Origin: JAJEFO01 sp965221845 | Lineage (GTDB): Bacteria; Pseudomonadota; Alphaproteobacteria; Rhodobacterales; Rhodobacteraceae | Assembly: GCA_965221845.1 (NCBI GenBank) | Contig: OZ244919.1 | Span: 1,426,001 to 1,490,000, forward strand | Reading direction: 5' to 3' | DNA length: 64,000 bases | In this document: piece after piece, positions 1-10,500 of the stretch | Layout: each line of letters starts with the position of its first letter | How positions within the stretch are numbered: the first letter of the stretch is position 1 | The notes under the pieces: generated by a model | The model's database searches: none | Told to the model about the DNA's origin: nothing | What the model saw: the letters and a program-made list of their open reading frames with translations, nothing else | Program-made: the position numbers and the translations under genes

Positions 1-1
1 G

Positions 2-649
2 CGCGCGGCGCTCGTCGAGGCCTCGTGCGCCGACGGGGCCTTCTCCAACGAGAGGCTCAGGGATGTCATGGAGTCGCTGGAGGTCAGCGACGCCGAGCTC
101 ACGGACGTGTGCATTCCCGACGCCGCCCGGGATCTGGGCGAGAGCTGGGTCAACGACACGATGAGCTTCGCGCAGGTGTCGCGCGCCTCCGCGCGGCTGC
201 ACGGCTTCTGCAGGTTCCTGGAGGAGGGGCGGGATGCCGGCGAGGCTCTCGCGGAAGGGTTCTCGATCCTTCTCGTCTCGCTCAGGCGCGAGGACCACGT
301 CATCGGGCCGGCCGTCCTGGCGAGGCAGCTTCGCAGGACCGGCAACACCGTCGCGCTGATGTCGAACTGCACCGTCGACGACCTCGTCGGGCGGCTCGGC
401 GCGGAGCGCTACGACTGCCTGATGATCTCGCTGTCCTCCCTGTCCGGCCTGGAGCGGGTGGCGACGGCCGTCAGGCGCGCCCGGCGGGCCACCGGCCGGC
501 AGCTTCCGATCTTTCTCGGCGGAGCCGTGCTCGAGCACGGCCGCATGCTGCAGAGGAGGACCGGAGCCGATCTTGTCACGAAGGACGTCGCGGTCGCCCT
601 CGACGCCCTGCGCCAACGACGCAACCTTGAAAGGGGGGCGAGCAAATGA
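2..649 (+). CDS. ppaA: AerR/PpaA-type cobalamin-binding photosynthesis regulator (5' partial)
   Basis: The frame is open from base 2, so the true start lies before the window. The product fits the AerR/PpaA family, which senses cobalamin through a SCHIC-type B12-binding domain and antagonises or assists PpsR/CrtJ. A Rossmann-like B12-binding half is visible from about residue 90 (ILLVSLRREDHVIGP, then LIISL-like and FLGG strands). The stretch EDHVIG replaces the canonical DxHxxG loop. The stop overlaps the ppsR start as ATGA, the usual arrangement of this pair in purple bacteria, which is the strongest support. Family assignment rests on context plus domain shape. Confidence 0.85.
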   Translation, partial: RAALVEASCADGAFSNERLRDVMESLEVSDAELTDVCIPDAARDLGESWVNDTMSFAQVSRASARLHGFCRFLEEGRDAGEALAEGFSILLVSLRREDHVIGPAVLARQLRRTGNTVALMSNCTVDDLVGRLGAERYDCLMISLSSLSGLERVATAVRRARRATGRQLPIFLGGAVLEHGRMLQRRTGADLVTKDVAVALDALRQRRNLERGASK

Positions 650-2061
650 GCGATGCCGGCCGCCGCGGCCTGATCCACGGATCCACGCCCAGCTTCGATC
701 CGCAGCGCTTCAACGACCTTCTGGCCGCGGCTTCCGACCTGGCCTTCGTTGTGTCCGCCGAGGGGCTGGTCGAGTCCGTCCTGGCCGGCGGGGACTGCGA
801 CGGTCGCGACAGGCTGCGCCGCTGGGTCGGCCGGCCGATGCGGGACTTCCTGACGTCGGAGAGCGTGCCCAAGTACGACGAAGCGGTGAGGACGCTTGGC
901 GAGAAGGGCCATGTGCCGAGGCGCGTCGAGCTCAACCACGCCGACGGCGGCGACTGGCAGTACCCCGTGCGCTATTCCTTCCATGCCGGCGAGCGGGAGG
1001 CGACGGTCCTCATGATCGGGCGCGACCTGCGCGCCGTCGCGGAGACGCAGGAGCAGCTCGTTCTCGCCCAGATCGCGCTCGAGGAAGGGTTCGAGCGGCG
1101 GCGCGCCTTCGACGCGCGATACCGGCTGCTGATGGCCAACACCAGGGAAGCGCTCGTCTTCCTGTCGCCGGACGGGCGGGTCAGGGACGCGAACGCGGCC
1201 GCCGCGGCACTGCTCGGCACGACCGTGGAGTCGCTCGCGGGCGCGCCGCTGGCGAAGCACTTCGAGGGCCCGGGCAGCGGCGACTTCGCGGAGCGGGTGA
1301 ACACGGTGGCGAACTCGGAGCTCGAATCGGAGATCGCCGTGAAGACGCTGCGGACGCGCGAAACCGTCAGGGTGGTGCCGAAGATCTTCCGGACGGCGGG
1401 CGAAAGGCTGGCGTTCTGCCGGATGCTGCCCGCCGCCGCCGCAAGGCCGGAACCGGACCGGCTGGCGCGGAACCTCAGGGAGCTCTTCCTCAAGAGCACG
1501 GACGCCATCGTGATCTGCACGCCGAAGGGCGTCATCAAGGACGTGAACGAGGCGTTTCTCGACCTCACGGGCCTGAGCCGCCTGCAGGAGCTCAGGTCGA
1601 GAAGCCTCGCCGACTTCCTGCAGAGGGGGCAGGTCGACCTCAAGGTGCTGCTCGACAACACGCTCCGGCTCGGGCGCATGCCCGTCTACTGCACGCGCAT
1701 GTCGGGCGAGTTCGGATCGAGGCGTTCCGTCGAGATCTCGTCCGTCCATCTCGACGAACAGGACAAGCCGGCGGTCGGCCTCGTCTTCCGGGACGCGGCG
1801 CGCGTGGAGGCGATGCGCGGCGCAAGGCAGGCCGCGAGCCAGGGCGACGCGCCGAACCAGAACGTCATCGATCTCGTGGGTTCCGCGACGTTGAAGGAGA
1901 TCGTCGCCGAAACGAACGACGTCGTCGAGAGGATGTGCATCGGGGCGGCGGTCGAGCTGACCGGCAACAACCGCGCCGCCGCCGCCCAGATGCTGGGGCT
2001 GTCGCGGCAGAGCCTCTACGTGAAACTGCGCAAGTGCGGCCTGCTGGAGCGCGACGGATGA
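646..2061 (+). CDS. ppsR: PpsR/CrtJ, PAS-domain aerobic repressor of photosystem genes
   Basis: 471 residues, the usual length for PpsR/CrtJ. An N-terminal PAS-like domain (FNDLLAAASDLAFVVSAEG), a second at about residues 155-270 (LLMANTREALVFLSPDGRV) and a third at about 275-390 (LKSTDAIVICTPKGVIKDVN) precede a C-terminal FIS-type helix-turn-helix (NNRAAAAQMLGLSRQSLY). Members repress bch, crt and light-harvesting genes under oxygen. A cysteine sits in the recognition region (C464 in RKCGLL), matching the redox-active HTH cysteine known in the family. The start overlaps the preceding regulator gene by 4 bp, so the two should be translationally coupled. Confidence 0.93.
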   Translation: MSDAGRRGLIHGSTPSFDPQRFNDLLAAASDLAFVVSAEGLVESVLAGGDCDGRDRLRRWVGRPMRDFLTSESVPKYDEAVRTLGEKGHVPRRVELNHADGGDWQYPVRYSFHAGEREATVLMIGRDLRAVAETQEQLVLAQIALEEGFERRRAFDARYRLLMANTREALVFLSPDGRVRDANAAAAALLGTTVESLAGAPLAKHFEGPGSGDFAERVNTVANSELESEIAVKTLRTRETVRVVPKIFRTAGERLAFCRMLPAAAARPEPDRLARNLRELFLKSTDAIVICTPKGVIKDVNEAFLDLTGLSRLQELRSRSLADFLQRGQVDLKVLLDNTLRLGRMPVYCTRMSGEFGSRRSVEISSVHLDEQDKPAVGLVFRDAARVEAMRGARQAASQGDAPNQNVIDLVGSATLKEIVAETNDVVERMCIGAAVELTGNNRAAAAQMLGLSRQSLYVKLRKCGLLERDG

Positions 2062-2115
2062 CCCGGCGTCCCGACCTCGCCCTTGGCCGCGCGCGCTGAC
2101 ACGCGGGGCCTGCCG

Positions 2116-3024
2116 ATGGGCGTGAGCGCGGATCCGCGCGGCAGGGCGCTGCCCGAGCCGGCGGCCGTCCTGGCGCTGGTCAAGCCCGTGACCTGGTTTC
2201 CGCCCATGTGGGCCTATCTCTGCGGCGTGGTGTCGGCAGGGGCCTCGCCGGCGGGAAGCTGGCACCTGGTCGTCCTGGGCATGATTCTCGCCGGCCCCGT
2301 CGTCTGCGGCATGAGCCAGGCGGCGAATGACTGGTGCGACCGCCACGTCGACGCGATCAACGAGCCGGACCGTCCGGTTCCCTCGGGCCGGGTTCCGGGC
2401 CGCTGGGGGCTCTGGATCGCCCTGTTCATGAGCCTGCTCGCGTTTCTCGTCGGCTGGCAGCTCGGGCCATGGGGCTTCGGCGCGACGGCGCTTGGCGTGG
2501 CGGCGGCCTGGGCCTACTCGGCCGAGCCGGTGCGCCTGAAGCGCTCGGGCGTGCTGGGCCCGGGGCTCGTCGGCCTGAGCTACGAAAGCCTGCCGTGGTA
2601 CACCGGCGCGGCGGTCCTGGCGGCCGGCGCGCCGGGCTGGCCCGTCGTGGCGGTCGCGCTGCTGTACGGGATCGGCGCGCACGGAATCATGACCCTCAAC
2701 GACTTCAAGGCCCTGGAGGGAGACAGGCGGACCGGGGTCGACTCCCTCCCGGTCACGATGGGGCCCGCGCGCGCGGCGCGCCTCGCGTGCGGGATGATGG
2801 CGTTCCCGCAGGTCGCGGTCATCGGGCTCCTGCTCTCCTGGGGCCGGCCCTGGCACGCCCTCATGGTGCTCGCGGCGCTGGCCGGCCAGCTCCTGGCGAT
2901 GAGGGTGCTGGTCCGCGACCCCAGGCGCAAGGCGCCCTGGTACAACGGCACCGGCGTGGTCCTGTACGTGACCGGCATGATGGCGGCGGCTCTCGGCGTC
3001 CGCGCCCTGGGCGTCGCGCCATGA
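2116..3024 (+). CDS. bchG: Bacteriochlorophyll synthase (geranylgeranyl/phytyl transferase)
   Basis: Membrane prenyltransferase of the UbiA superfamily that esterifies bacteriochlorophyllide a with geranylgeranyl diphosphate. The first Asp-rich motif NDWCDRHVDAINEP (residues 71-84 from this start) and the second, DFKALEGDRRTGVDSLP, are both present, with about eight hydrophobic segments. The ATG at 2116 gives 302 residues, close to the family length. An in-frame TTG at 2083 would add 11 residues and cannot be excluded. The stop overlaps the next start (ATGA), continuing the chain of coupled genes from ppsR to bchP. Confidence 0.93.
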   Translation: MGVSADPRGRALPEPAAVLALVKPVTWFPPMWAYLCGVVSAGASPAGSWHLVVLGMILAGPVVCGMSQAANDWCDRHVDAINEPDRPVPSGRVPGRWGLWIALFMSLLAFLVGWQLGPWGFGATALGVAAAWAYSAEPVRLKRSGVLGPGLVGLSYESLPWYTGAAVLAAGAPGWPVVAVALLYGIGAHGIMTLNDFKALEGDRRTGVDSLPVTMGPARAARLACGMMAFPQVAVIGLLLSWGRPWHALMVLAALAGQLLAMRVLVRDPRRKAPWYNGTGVVLYVTGMMAAALGVRALGVAP

Positions 3025-4304
3025 CGCTTTCCTGGATCTCCATCGTCCGGCTGGGGCTCGTGCAGGCGTGCCTCGGGGCGATCGTGGTCATCGCGACATC
3101 GACGCTCAACCGCCTCATGGTGGTGGAGCTGGCGCTGCCTGCCGTGATGCCGGGCCTTCTCGTGGCCCTGCACTACGGCATCCAGGTCTCGCGCCCCCGA
3201 TGGGGCTTCGCGTCGGACACCGGCGGCAGGCGGACGCGCTGGATCGTCGGCGGGATGCTGGCGCTTGCGGCGGGCGGCATCGGGGCCGCGTCGAGCATCG
3301 CGGTCCTTGCCGAGAGCCTCCCGCTCGGGCTGGCCCTGTCGATCGCGTCCTACGCGGTGATCGGGCTCGGGGTCGGGGCCTGCGGAACGTCCCTGCTGGC
3401 GCTGCTGGCCACCGCAACGGCCCCCGGCAGGCGGGCGGCGGCGGCGACGATCACCTGGCTCATGATGGTTGCGGGCATAGCGGCCAGCGCGAGCGTCATG
3501 GGAGCCCTGCTGGACCCGTACAGCGCGACGCGCATGATCCGGATCGTCGCGGCGACATGCATCGGCGCGTCGCTGCTGACATGTCTCGCCGTTGCGGGCG
3601 TCGAGCGCGGCCTGCGCATCGCGCGCGCGCCGGAGCCCATGCGGTTTCTCGAGGGGCTGCGGGAGGTCTGGGCGGAGAGGAGGACGCGCGACTTCACGGT
3701 TTTCGTCTTCCTGTCGATGACCGCCTATTTCATGCAGGAGCTGATTCTCGAACCCTATGCCGGCCTTGTCTTCGCGTTCACGCCGGGGCAGTCGACGATG
3801 CTGTCGGGCGCCCAGAACGGCGGCGTGTTCCTGGGGATGGTCGCGGTCGGAATCGCCGTCTCCGGCCTGGGTCTCGGCACGTTGAGGGGATGGGTGACCG
3901 CCGCATGCATCGGGTCGGCGCTGAGCCTCGCGGCGATCGCGGCGCTTGGCTCCGTCGGACCGGGGGCGCCGCTTGTCCAGGCCGTCGTCCTCCTCGGCTT
4001 CTTCAACGGGATGTTCGCCGTCGCGGCCATCGGCGCGATGATGGCGCTGGCCGGCCAGGGCCGGCGTTCCCGGGAAGGCACGCGCATGGGGCTCTGGGGC
4101 GCCGGGCAGGCGCTTGCGGCGGGCTTCGGGGGGCTTCTTGGCGCTGCGGCGGCGGACCTGCTGCGTCGCGTCATGGCCGACGCGCCGGCCTTCGGCACGG
4201 TCTTCGTCGCCGAGGCCCTGCTCTTTGCCTGCACCGCGTTCATGGCGGCCAGGATCATCGAGGCGCGCGGCGCGCGAAAGAGCGGAATCGTGGCTGGAGA
4301 ATGA
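3021..4304 (+). CDS. PucC/LhaA-family major facilitator protein (Bch2-like, between bchG and bchP)
   Basis: 427 residues with about twelve hydrophobic segments, starting MTLSWISIVRLGLVQACLG. The motif LPAVMPGLLVALHYG followed by RPRWGFASDTGGRRTRWIVGG is typical of the BCH2/PucC family (orf428 in Rhodobacter capsulatus). Family members are linked to light-harvesting complex assembly or pigment handling in the inner membrane; the exact substrate is not settled. The start ATG at 3021 overlaps the bchG stop, and its own stop overlaps the bchP start. The bchG-bch2-bchP order is the standard one in purple bacteria. Confidence 0.92.
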   Translation: MTLSWISIVRLGLVQACLGAIVVIATSTLNRLMVVELALPAVMPGLLVALHYGIQVSRPRWGFASDTGGRRTRWIVGGMLALAAGGIGAASSIAVLAESLPLGLALSIASYAVIGLGVGACGTSLLALLATATAPGRRAAAATITWLMMVAGIAASASVMGALLDPYSATRMIRIVAATCIGASLLTCLAVAGVERGLRIARAPEPMRFLEGLREVWAERRTRDFTVFVFLSMTAYFMQELILEPYAGLVFAFTPGQSTMLSGAQNGGVFLGMVAVGIAVSGLGLGTLRGWVTAACIGSALSLAAIAALGSVGPGAPLVQAVVLLGFFNGMFAVAAIGAMMALAGQGRRSREGTRMGLWGAGQALAAGFGGLLGAAAADLLRRVMADAPAFGTVFVAEALLFACTAFMAARIIEARGARKSGIVAGE

Positions 4305-5491
4305 CCATGGACTTTGACGTTGTCGTCGTGGGCGGCGGCCCTGCCGGAGCAACCGCCGCCGAGGAGCTGGCGCGAAGCGGGCGCAAGGCCGCCCTGCTGG
4401 ACCGCGACGGCAGGATCAAGCCCTGCGGCGGCGCGATCCCGCCGCGCGCGATCGCGGATTTCGACATTCCCGACACCCAGCTGGTGGCGCGGGTCACGAC
4501 CGCCCGGATGATCTCCCCGAAGGGGCGCAAGGTGGACATCCCGATCGAGAACGGTTTCGTCGGCATGGTGGACCGCGAGCACTTCGACGAATTCCTGCGC
4601 GCGCGCGCCGCGGGCGCGGGCGCGGCGCGGCGGACCGGGACCTTCCTCCGGATCGAGCGGACAGGCGGCCGCGCCCGCGTGCACTTCCGCGAGAAGGCGA
4701 GCGGCAGGGAGGCCTGCCTGGACGCAAGGCTCGTGATCGCCGCGGACGGCGCGCGTTCGAGGGTGGCGCGGGCAGAGCTGCCGGGCGGCGACGCGATTCC
4801 CTACGTGATGGCCTACCACGAGGTCATCAAGGCCCCCGACGGGCCGCGCGGCGACTATCATCCGGATCGCTGCGACGTCGTCTACGACGGGGCGATCAGC
4901 CCGGATTTCTACGGCTGGGTCTTTCCGCACGGCGCGTCGGCCAGCGTCGGCATGGGGACGGCCGTGGGCGCCGTCGACCTGAAGAAGGCGACGGCCGACC
5001 TGAGGGCGGCCAGCGGCCTTGACGACTGCGAGACCGTTCGGGCGCAGGGGGCGCCGATCCCGCTGAAGCCCCTGTCCCGGTGGGACAACGGACGCGACCT
5101 CGTGCTCGCGGGCGACGCCGCGGGCGTCGTGGCGCCCAGCTCGGGCGAGGGCATCTACTACGCGATGGTCGGGGGCCGCGTGGCCGCGACAGCGTGCGCG
5201 ACCGCGCTCAGGTCGGGGCGCGCGCGCGACCTCCGACTCGCCCGCCGCCTCTTCATGAGCGAGCACAAGACCGTGTTTCGGGTTCTCCGCTCGATGCAGG
5301 ACGCCTACTACAGGTCGGACACCAGGCGCGAACGTTTCGTTTCGCTCTGCCACGACATCGACGTCCAGCGCCTGACGTTCGAGGCGTACATGAACAAGCG
5401 GCTGGTCCGGGCCAGGCCGCTTGCGCATGTCAAGATCGGCATCAAGAACATCGCCCATCTGACAGGCATCGTCCCGCCGGACCACGTTTGA
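4301..5491 (+). CDS. bchP: Geranylgeranyl reductase (bacteriochlorophyll)
   Basis: 396 residues. Reduces the geranylgeranyl tail of bacteriochlorophyll to phytyl with NADPH. The N-terminal dinucleotide-binding motif VVVVGGGPAGATAAEELARS is at residues 6-25, followed by KPCGGAIPPRAI, typical of the ChlP/BchP family, and the second FAD motif LVLAGDAAGVVAPSSGEGI at about 266. ATG at 4301 overlaps the preceding stop; a second ATG two codons later (4307) is also possible. In many relatives idi or further pigment genes follow, but here the operon ends and accessory DNA begins. Confidence 0.95.
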   Translation: MTMDFDVVVVGGGPAGATAAEELARSGRKAALLDRDGRIKPCGGAIPPRAIADFDIPDTQLVARVTTARMISPKGRKVDIPIENGFVGMVDREHFDEFLRARAAGAGAARRTGTFLRIERTGGRARVHFREKASGREACLDARLVIAADGARSRVARAELPGGDAIPYVMAYHEVIKAPDGPRGDYHPDRCDVVYDGAISPDFYGWVFPHGASASVGMGTAVGAVDLKKATADLRAASGLDDCETVRAQGAPIPLKPLSRWDNGRDLVLAGDAAGVVAPSSGEGIYYAMVGGRVAATACATALRSGRARDLRLARRLFMSEHKTVFRVLRSMQDAYYRSDTRRERFVSLCHDIDVQRLTFEAYMNKRLVRARPLAHVKIGIKNIAHLTGIVPPDHV

Positions 5492-5643
5492 GGCCTGACG
5501 CATCCCGGAAGGGGCGGGAAGCGGGCGATGACGGTCGCCGCCGTGTTGCCGGGCCCGGCGGCATCGAGAGGCGTGGCAGGTCCCAGCGCCTCCAGGCGGG
5601 CGTTCGGGGCGTCTGCGCCACCGGCTCCCATGCAACGAGATCG

Positions 5644-5693
5644 AGCCTGCCGGAGGCCGCGCGCACCATTCGCGCGTCACCTCCCGGCAGGCT
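5644..5693. other. Nested hairpin downstream of bchP
   Basis: AGCCTGCCGG (5644-5653) pairs with CCGGCAGGCT (5684-5693). Inside it CGCGCG (5658-5663) pairs with CGCGCG (5671-5676) around a 7-base loop. There is no T tract, so an intrinsic terminator is uncertain. It sits in the 280-bp gap between the end of the photosynthesis operon and the first insertion sequence. No gene was seen in the rest of this gap. Confidence 0.4.
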
Positions 5694-5770
5694 GCGACCA
5701 CCACGTCCCCCGCGGCTGGCGCACGGCGCGGGGGCGTGATTCTCGTATGGCGCCTATTTGCGAGACATTC

Positions 5771-7267
5771 TCAGTTTGAGGATTGCCAGTTCCTCTGGAG
5801 CATTTCCCATGCGCGATCGAAGCGATCGGAGAGTGCCGGAGCGCACAGGGTGATGATTGCCTGCCCGCCTGCGTGTCTCCATTTCATTCCCGACCGCTTG
5901 AGTCTTTGCGTGATCAGGTTCTTGTTCGTCGGCTCCACGGTTCCGCTTGCGATCATGAGGCCGTCCGCCCTGCATTCCGCGCAGTTCACCCTCTGCCTGT
6001 TGTTCCTGTAACAGGTGACCGTTTTGGCGATGTCCGGCGAATGCCGTCTGCGAAGACAGTCAAGCGACCTGATCACGCCGTCGGCCCCGCCCGGTTCGGT
6101 CAGCAGCCTTTCGCGCAGGACCCGGCATTTCCGGCCCCCTTCGCCGCTGTCCCTTCCGTACGCGAGGTCGACGGCTTCCTTCAGCCTTTCAGCCGCATGC
6201 CAGAAGTCCGTCACCTGTTCCGCCGCCGGGAAGGCTTCGCCGAGGAACCGCCGGTTGTCCTGCGCGCCGTTGGCGATCGTGACGAGCCGGAGGTCGGGAC
6301 GTTTCGCCTGCAGGCTTGCGACCTCCTCCCTGACCAGCCGCTTCAGGCCCGCCTTCCCGGGCTCGGGCATCCGGCCGTGGCGGATGGTGCGGATGATGTC
6401 GCCGGCCGCCGTCGCGCCGGTGACGGTCCCGCAGGAGGCCTCGCGCCACTCCACGGCGCCGGACCCCTGCTTTCCGGCGCTCCTGCCCGCCATGGGGACC
6501 ATCAGGCCGTCGATCTGGATGGTCGCGACCGAAGCGTCGGCGGGCGGCGCCTCGCCTGCGCGGATCTCCTCGCAGGCGGCATCGGCGATCGCCTCCCGGT
6601 TCCGGCCCGCAGCCTCGTAGAGCCTGATCAGGCCCGACACGCCGGGACACATGCCGCCCTGCCTGCGGAAATCCCTCACGCAGTCGCGCGGCGGCAGGAA
6701 CGACAGCTTGAAGAGCGCGTTCCGCGCGGCGAGAGGGGTCCGGCATCCCTCGATCAGCCCGACCGTCCGGTCGGCCGGGAAGACCGACGGGAAGCCCTTG
6801 CGCCGGCATCTTGAGCGCTGGTACTCGACGGGCCCGAACGTCGTCATCACCCGCTTCGTCGAACGGTCCGCGCGGCGGCATCGCCTGCCCTCGTGAACGA
6901 TCCAGGGATCCTTGCGGTCGAGCGAAAGGAAGGCGGTCCCGAGGATGCTGGCGGACAGCCGGTTGCCGGCGTCGCGGATTGCGATCTCCAGTTCCGGGGA
7001 ATCGTTGCGCTCCGAATGTTCGCGCACCTTGTCGGGAACCGTCTCCAGGTGTGCCTCACAGGCTTCCGGCAGGACCTCCGAGAACAGGAGCCTGCTCTCT
7101 TCCTTGAGGGCTGCAACGTGCCTACCCAGCAGAAACATGCCGCCTGTCCGTGGTGGTGAATGCATGATCCTGTTCAGGAAATCCCGGCCGGAGGCAGCAG
7201 GCCGAAGCCGGAAAATGGCACCAAAATCAGCAACAGCTGTCGGAGATTGTGGTCGTAACGAGATCAA
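5771..7267 (-). CDS. ISKra4-type transposase
   Basis: 498 residues from the first start; an internal ATG at 7165 (MHSPPRTGG) is an alternative start. The C-terminal block TQRLKRSGMKW followed by GGQAIITL is the hallmark of ISKra4-family transposases, and VTDFWHAAERL with VTIANGAQ fits the central DDE region. The frame is uninterrupted. Convincing terminal inverted repeats were not found by eye, so element boundaries are left open. It separates the photosynthesis operon from the restriction enzyme gene. Confidence 0.8.
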   Translation of the reverse strand: MISLRPQSPTAVADFGAIFRLRPAASGRDFLNRIMHSPPRTGGMFLLGRHVAALKEESRLLFSEVLPEACEAHLETVPDKVREHSERNDSPELEIAIRDAGNRLSASILGTAFLSLDRKDPWIVHEGRRCRRADRSTKRVMTTFGPVEYQRSRCRRKGFPSVFPADRTVGLIEGCRTPLAARNALFKLSFLPPRDCVRDFRRQGGMCPGVSGLIRLYEAAGRNREAIADAACEEIRAGEAPPADASVATIQIDGLMVPMAGRSAGKQGSGAVEWREASCGTVTGATAAGDIIRTIRHGRMPEPGKAGLKRLVREEVASLQAKRPDLRLVTIANGAQDNRRFLGEAFPAAEQVTDFWHAAERLKEAVDLAYGRDSGEGGRKCRVLRERLLTEPGGADGVIRSLDCLRRRHSPDIAKTVTCYRNNRQRVNCAECRADGLMIASGTVEPTNKNLITQRLKRSGMKWRHAGGQAIITLCAPALSDRFDRAWEMLQRNWQSSN

Positions 7268-7586
7268 AAAGGGAACGTAACTGTTCAGGTTCTATCGGAA
7301 CTGTTCAGATACAAGATGTTGTCCTGATGCCCCGTCTTTGCGGACATCTGGCATCATGTACGGGGGCCGCATTCAGGACTGACGGACCTGACGGTTGCCG
7401 GCGACGGACTTGCATCCCGACAGCCACGACATTTAGCCTTGCGACATGTGTCGAGGACGAATTGTGGTGCTGAACAGTTGCAAGAGAACGTATGATGTAC
7501 AAACTGCACCATATCAGGATCACGCCCCGGCGCGGCGGCTTGCGATCGATGTCTCGATGCATGCGACGGGCTTCATCGGACCAGCC
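7268..7586. other. Intergenic stretch without a recognisable gene
   Basis: About 320 bp of somewhat lower GC than its neighbours. It contains two copies of AACTGTTCAG about 25 bp apart near 7280-7310 and another ACAGTTGC-like stretch near 7470. These may belong to the outer end of the ISKra4 element or to the restriction gene's downstream region. No open frame resembling a protein family was seen. Confidence 0.4.
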
Positions 7587-10500
7587 TCAGGAGTCCGCCG
7601 GCCTCGCGGAATCCGGAGAGCCAGGTCGCGCAAGCAGGAGGACCGCTCCGATCCGCCGCGCGGTCTCGGAAAAATGCAGGACCTCATCGGGACGAAGCGG
7701 ACGGCCGAGAACGTCGCGCTCGCGGTAGGAGAGCCATTTCTTCAGCACTTGATATCCTCCCAGACGGTAGTTCCAGACGGCGGCGGGGACGTTGCGCCAG
7801 AAGGCTTCGCCGTTGAGGAAGACGTCGAAGGTTCCGCAGTCGGGGCAATGGAAGGCATCTCCCGTCGTCGCGCGTTCGGCGCGCGAGAACTCGCGTCGCA
7901 CGGCGCGGCCCTTGCCCGGCATCACGGCGTCGTCACGGCCATGATGTCCCCACGCGGCGGTTACCGCGAAGTCGCCGCCCGCCATGTTGCGGCCGCTCGC
8001 GGTGGCGGGCACGGCGATGGCGGCGATCTCCGGGCGCAGGGGCGCAAGCGTCACGCCCGGAACCGGCGTGTCGGGATCAAGCAGCGCGGCGAGTTCGCGA
8101 CCGCGCGCCGCCGAGTCGGCGAGCGCCGACGCAGCGCCGCCATCCCCGTTCCCGGGCCAGCCGGGAAGCGGAATGCGCGGCCAGCCCGTTCGCAGCGCGC
8201 CTGCATTGGCCTCCCGGTAAGCGGGGTCGTGGAGCGTTGCGAGCACATGGTGGAACAGGTCGTCCACGCCGAGGCCCAGCCGCTTCAGGTAGCCCTGCGC
8301 GGCTTCCGTCAGATTCGCGCGCGAGGCGCCGCCTCCATTGCCGGCAAGGTCGTCGTCGCGCAAGCGGGCCGGGAAGAAGCTGGACAGGCCGTTGCCGAAA
8401 TTGTCCGCCAGATGACGGACTGGCGTGCCGCGCGAATAGTCTTCCCTGGCGTCCCGTTCGCGCGCCTCGATCCAGACATTCCCCTCGAATGTCTGCCGCC
8501 TGTATTCAGCGCGCTTCTCGTCCAAGAGTTTCGTGTCCTTCTCCCAGTACAGCCAGCGACTGTCGAAGGGCCGGTAAGCATGGCGCACGAACCCGGCCTC
8601 GTCCGGCCCTCCGCGTTTCAGAAGCGTTTCGCGCACCGCGCGGGCGGCGAAACGCGCCGTCTCCCTCATTGCCGCCGGATAGCGCCGCTCGATTTCCCCG
8701 TGGCCAAGCGCCGGGTCGAAGTAGTCCGCGATACGCGCCTTGAGCCGGTCAAGGTCGGTGTCGACCAGAAAGCCGTTGCGGCTGGTCTTGACGCCCGGGA
8801 AGAAGACGGGGAAGAGGTCCGGCAGCGACGGCCAGCCTGACCAGTCCGGGCTCGCCGCCATCCGCACGAAAGGCAGTCCGAGCTGCAGGTCGGGCGTCAG
8901 CTCCTCGTACAGCGCTCCGGGCGCGGCTTCGGCGGTCGCGGCAAGCTCGGCACGCTTGGCCCGTCCCCAAAGGTGCCGGAACGACACCCGTCCAGCCGGC
9001 CTGTGCGCTTTCCTGCGAACGAGAGTGGCAATGGCCGTGCCGACCTGGATTCCGGCCGGATCGCCCTCGGTGGAGAATATGCTCGGGTCAGGCGTGCCGT
9101 CCGGCGCGACCTTGCCGGTCTTGTACCTGTCGCCGTTCAGGCAGTCGATCCGGATCACGTCGAACGCCTCCAGGCAGCGTTCCCGCATTCCCGTGAACGA
9201 CAGCCCGTCCAGCCAGGAATAGTTCGAGATGAAGCAGACCACGCCCTGCCCGGTCTTCTCGGCTATGCGCCGCTCCGCCATGCGAAAGAAGCGGACATAG
9301 AGGTCGTTCAGCCCCTGCCCCTCCGGCCGGCGCACCCGCTTCGTCGCGCGGTAGGCCTCGGACAGCGCCCGTTCCTCCTCCACCGCCATGCCCGCGAACC
9401 CGTTGTAGGGCGGGTTGCCAATGACGACCAGGATCGGACGATCCTGCTTCACCCGCTCCGCCCGGTCGCGCTCCTCATCCAGTTCCGGAAAAGGCAGCGG
9501 CCTGGTCGCGCGCGGTTCCCACCCGGTCAGCGCATTGGTGAGGAACACCCCGGCGCGCTCGGTTCCGTCCTCGGCAAGCGGGGCGTCGAGGCCCTGCATC
9601 GTCAGTCCGACCTGCAGGTGCGCGATGACGAAGGGCGCGGGCATGATCTCGAAGCCGAACACGCGTTCTTTCGCTGCCTGTCTCACCTGCGCACCGGCGA
9701 GCGCCCCGAGGCCCTGGCCTTCCAGGTTGGCCGCGATGCGGCGCAGCACTTCGGCCAGGTAGGCCCCCGTGCCGCAACAGGGATCGAGGACGTAGACATT
9801 CTCCGCCGCAAGCCCCTCCGGGATGGCGAGATCGGCCTTCAACGCGTGGTCCGCCCTTGCAACCATGTAGCGGACGACCTCCGCCGGCGTGTACCAGACC
9901 CCCAGCTGCCTGCGCAGCTCGGGATCGAAGGCTTCCAGGAACGGCTCGTAGAAATAGGGCACCGCTTCGCCTTCGTTGAAGCGCGAGAAGAACGTCTCCC
10001 GATCGACCCGTTCCAATGCAGCGGCCGTCCAGTCAAGCACCTCGACCAAACCGAGAGGCTGCAGCCGTCCGGGCTGCGACAGCTGCTGGAACAGCGCGGC
10101 CAGCACGGGCGCGCGCAGGTGCCAGACCGCAGTGCGCCAGTCGAACCGGCTGGAAGCGGGCGCGCCGTCGAACAAGGGTCCCGCACCGGTCCGGCGGTCA
10201 CGCGCCCACAGAACCCACGCGGAGAAGACGCCGTAGAACAGCGTCTGCACCAGCGTCGAACGGAAGAAACGCGCACCTCGGTCGCCCTCGAAGCGGACGC
10301 CGAGCGCGTCCTCAAGAGCGGCGCGCACCGTCGCAAGCGCCGGCGCGTCGCCCGCCGCCTCGACCCGCGCGAGGCCGTCGCGCGCATAGGAGGCGAGCAG
10401 CCAGGCGAGGTCCTTCGGCTCCGCCAGCGTGGCCCGGTGAGACAGGGCGCGGGCGAGATATTCCCCCAGGCCGGGACCAGCCGCGCGAGCGAATGCGCGG

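Noticed and set aside
409..2856. 815-residue open frame on the minus strand across ppsR and bchG
   Set aside because: Arg/Pro/Ala-rich antisense shadow of two well-recognised genes, produced by high GC; no family features.
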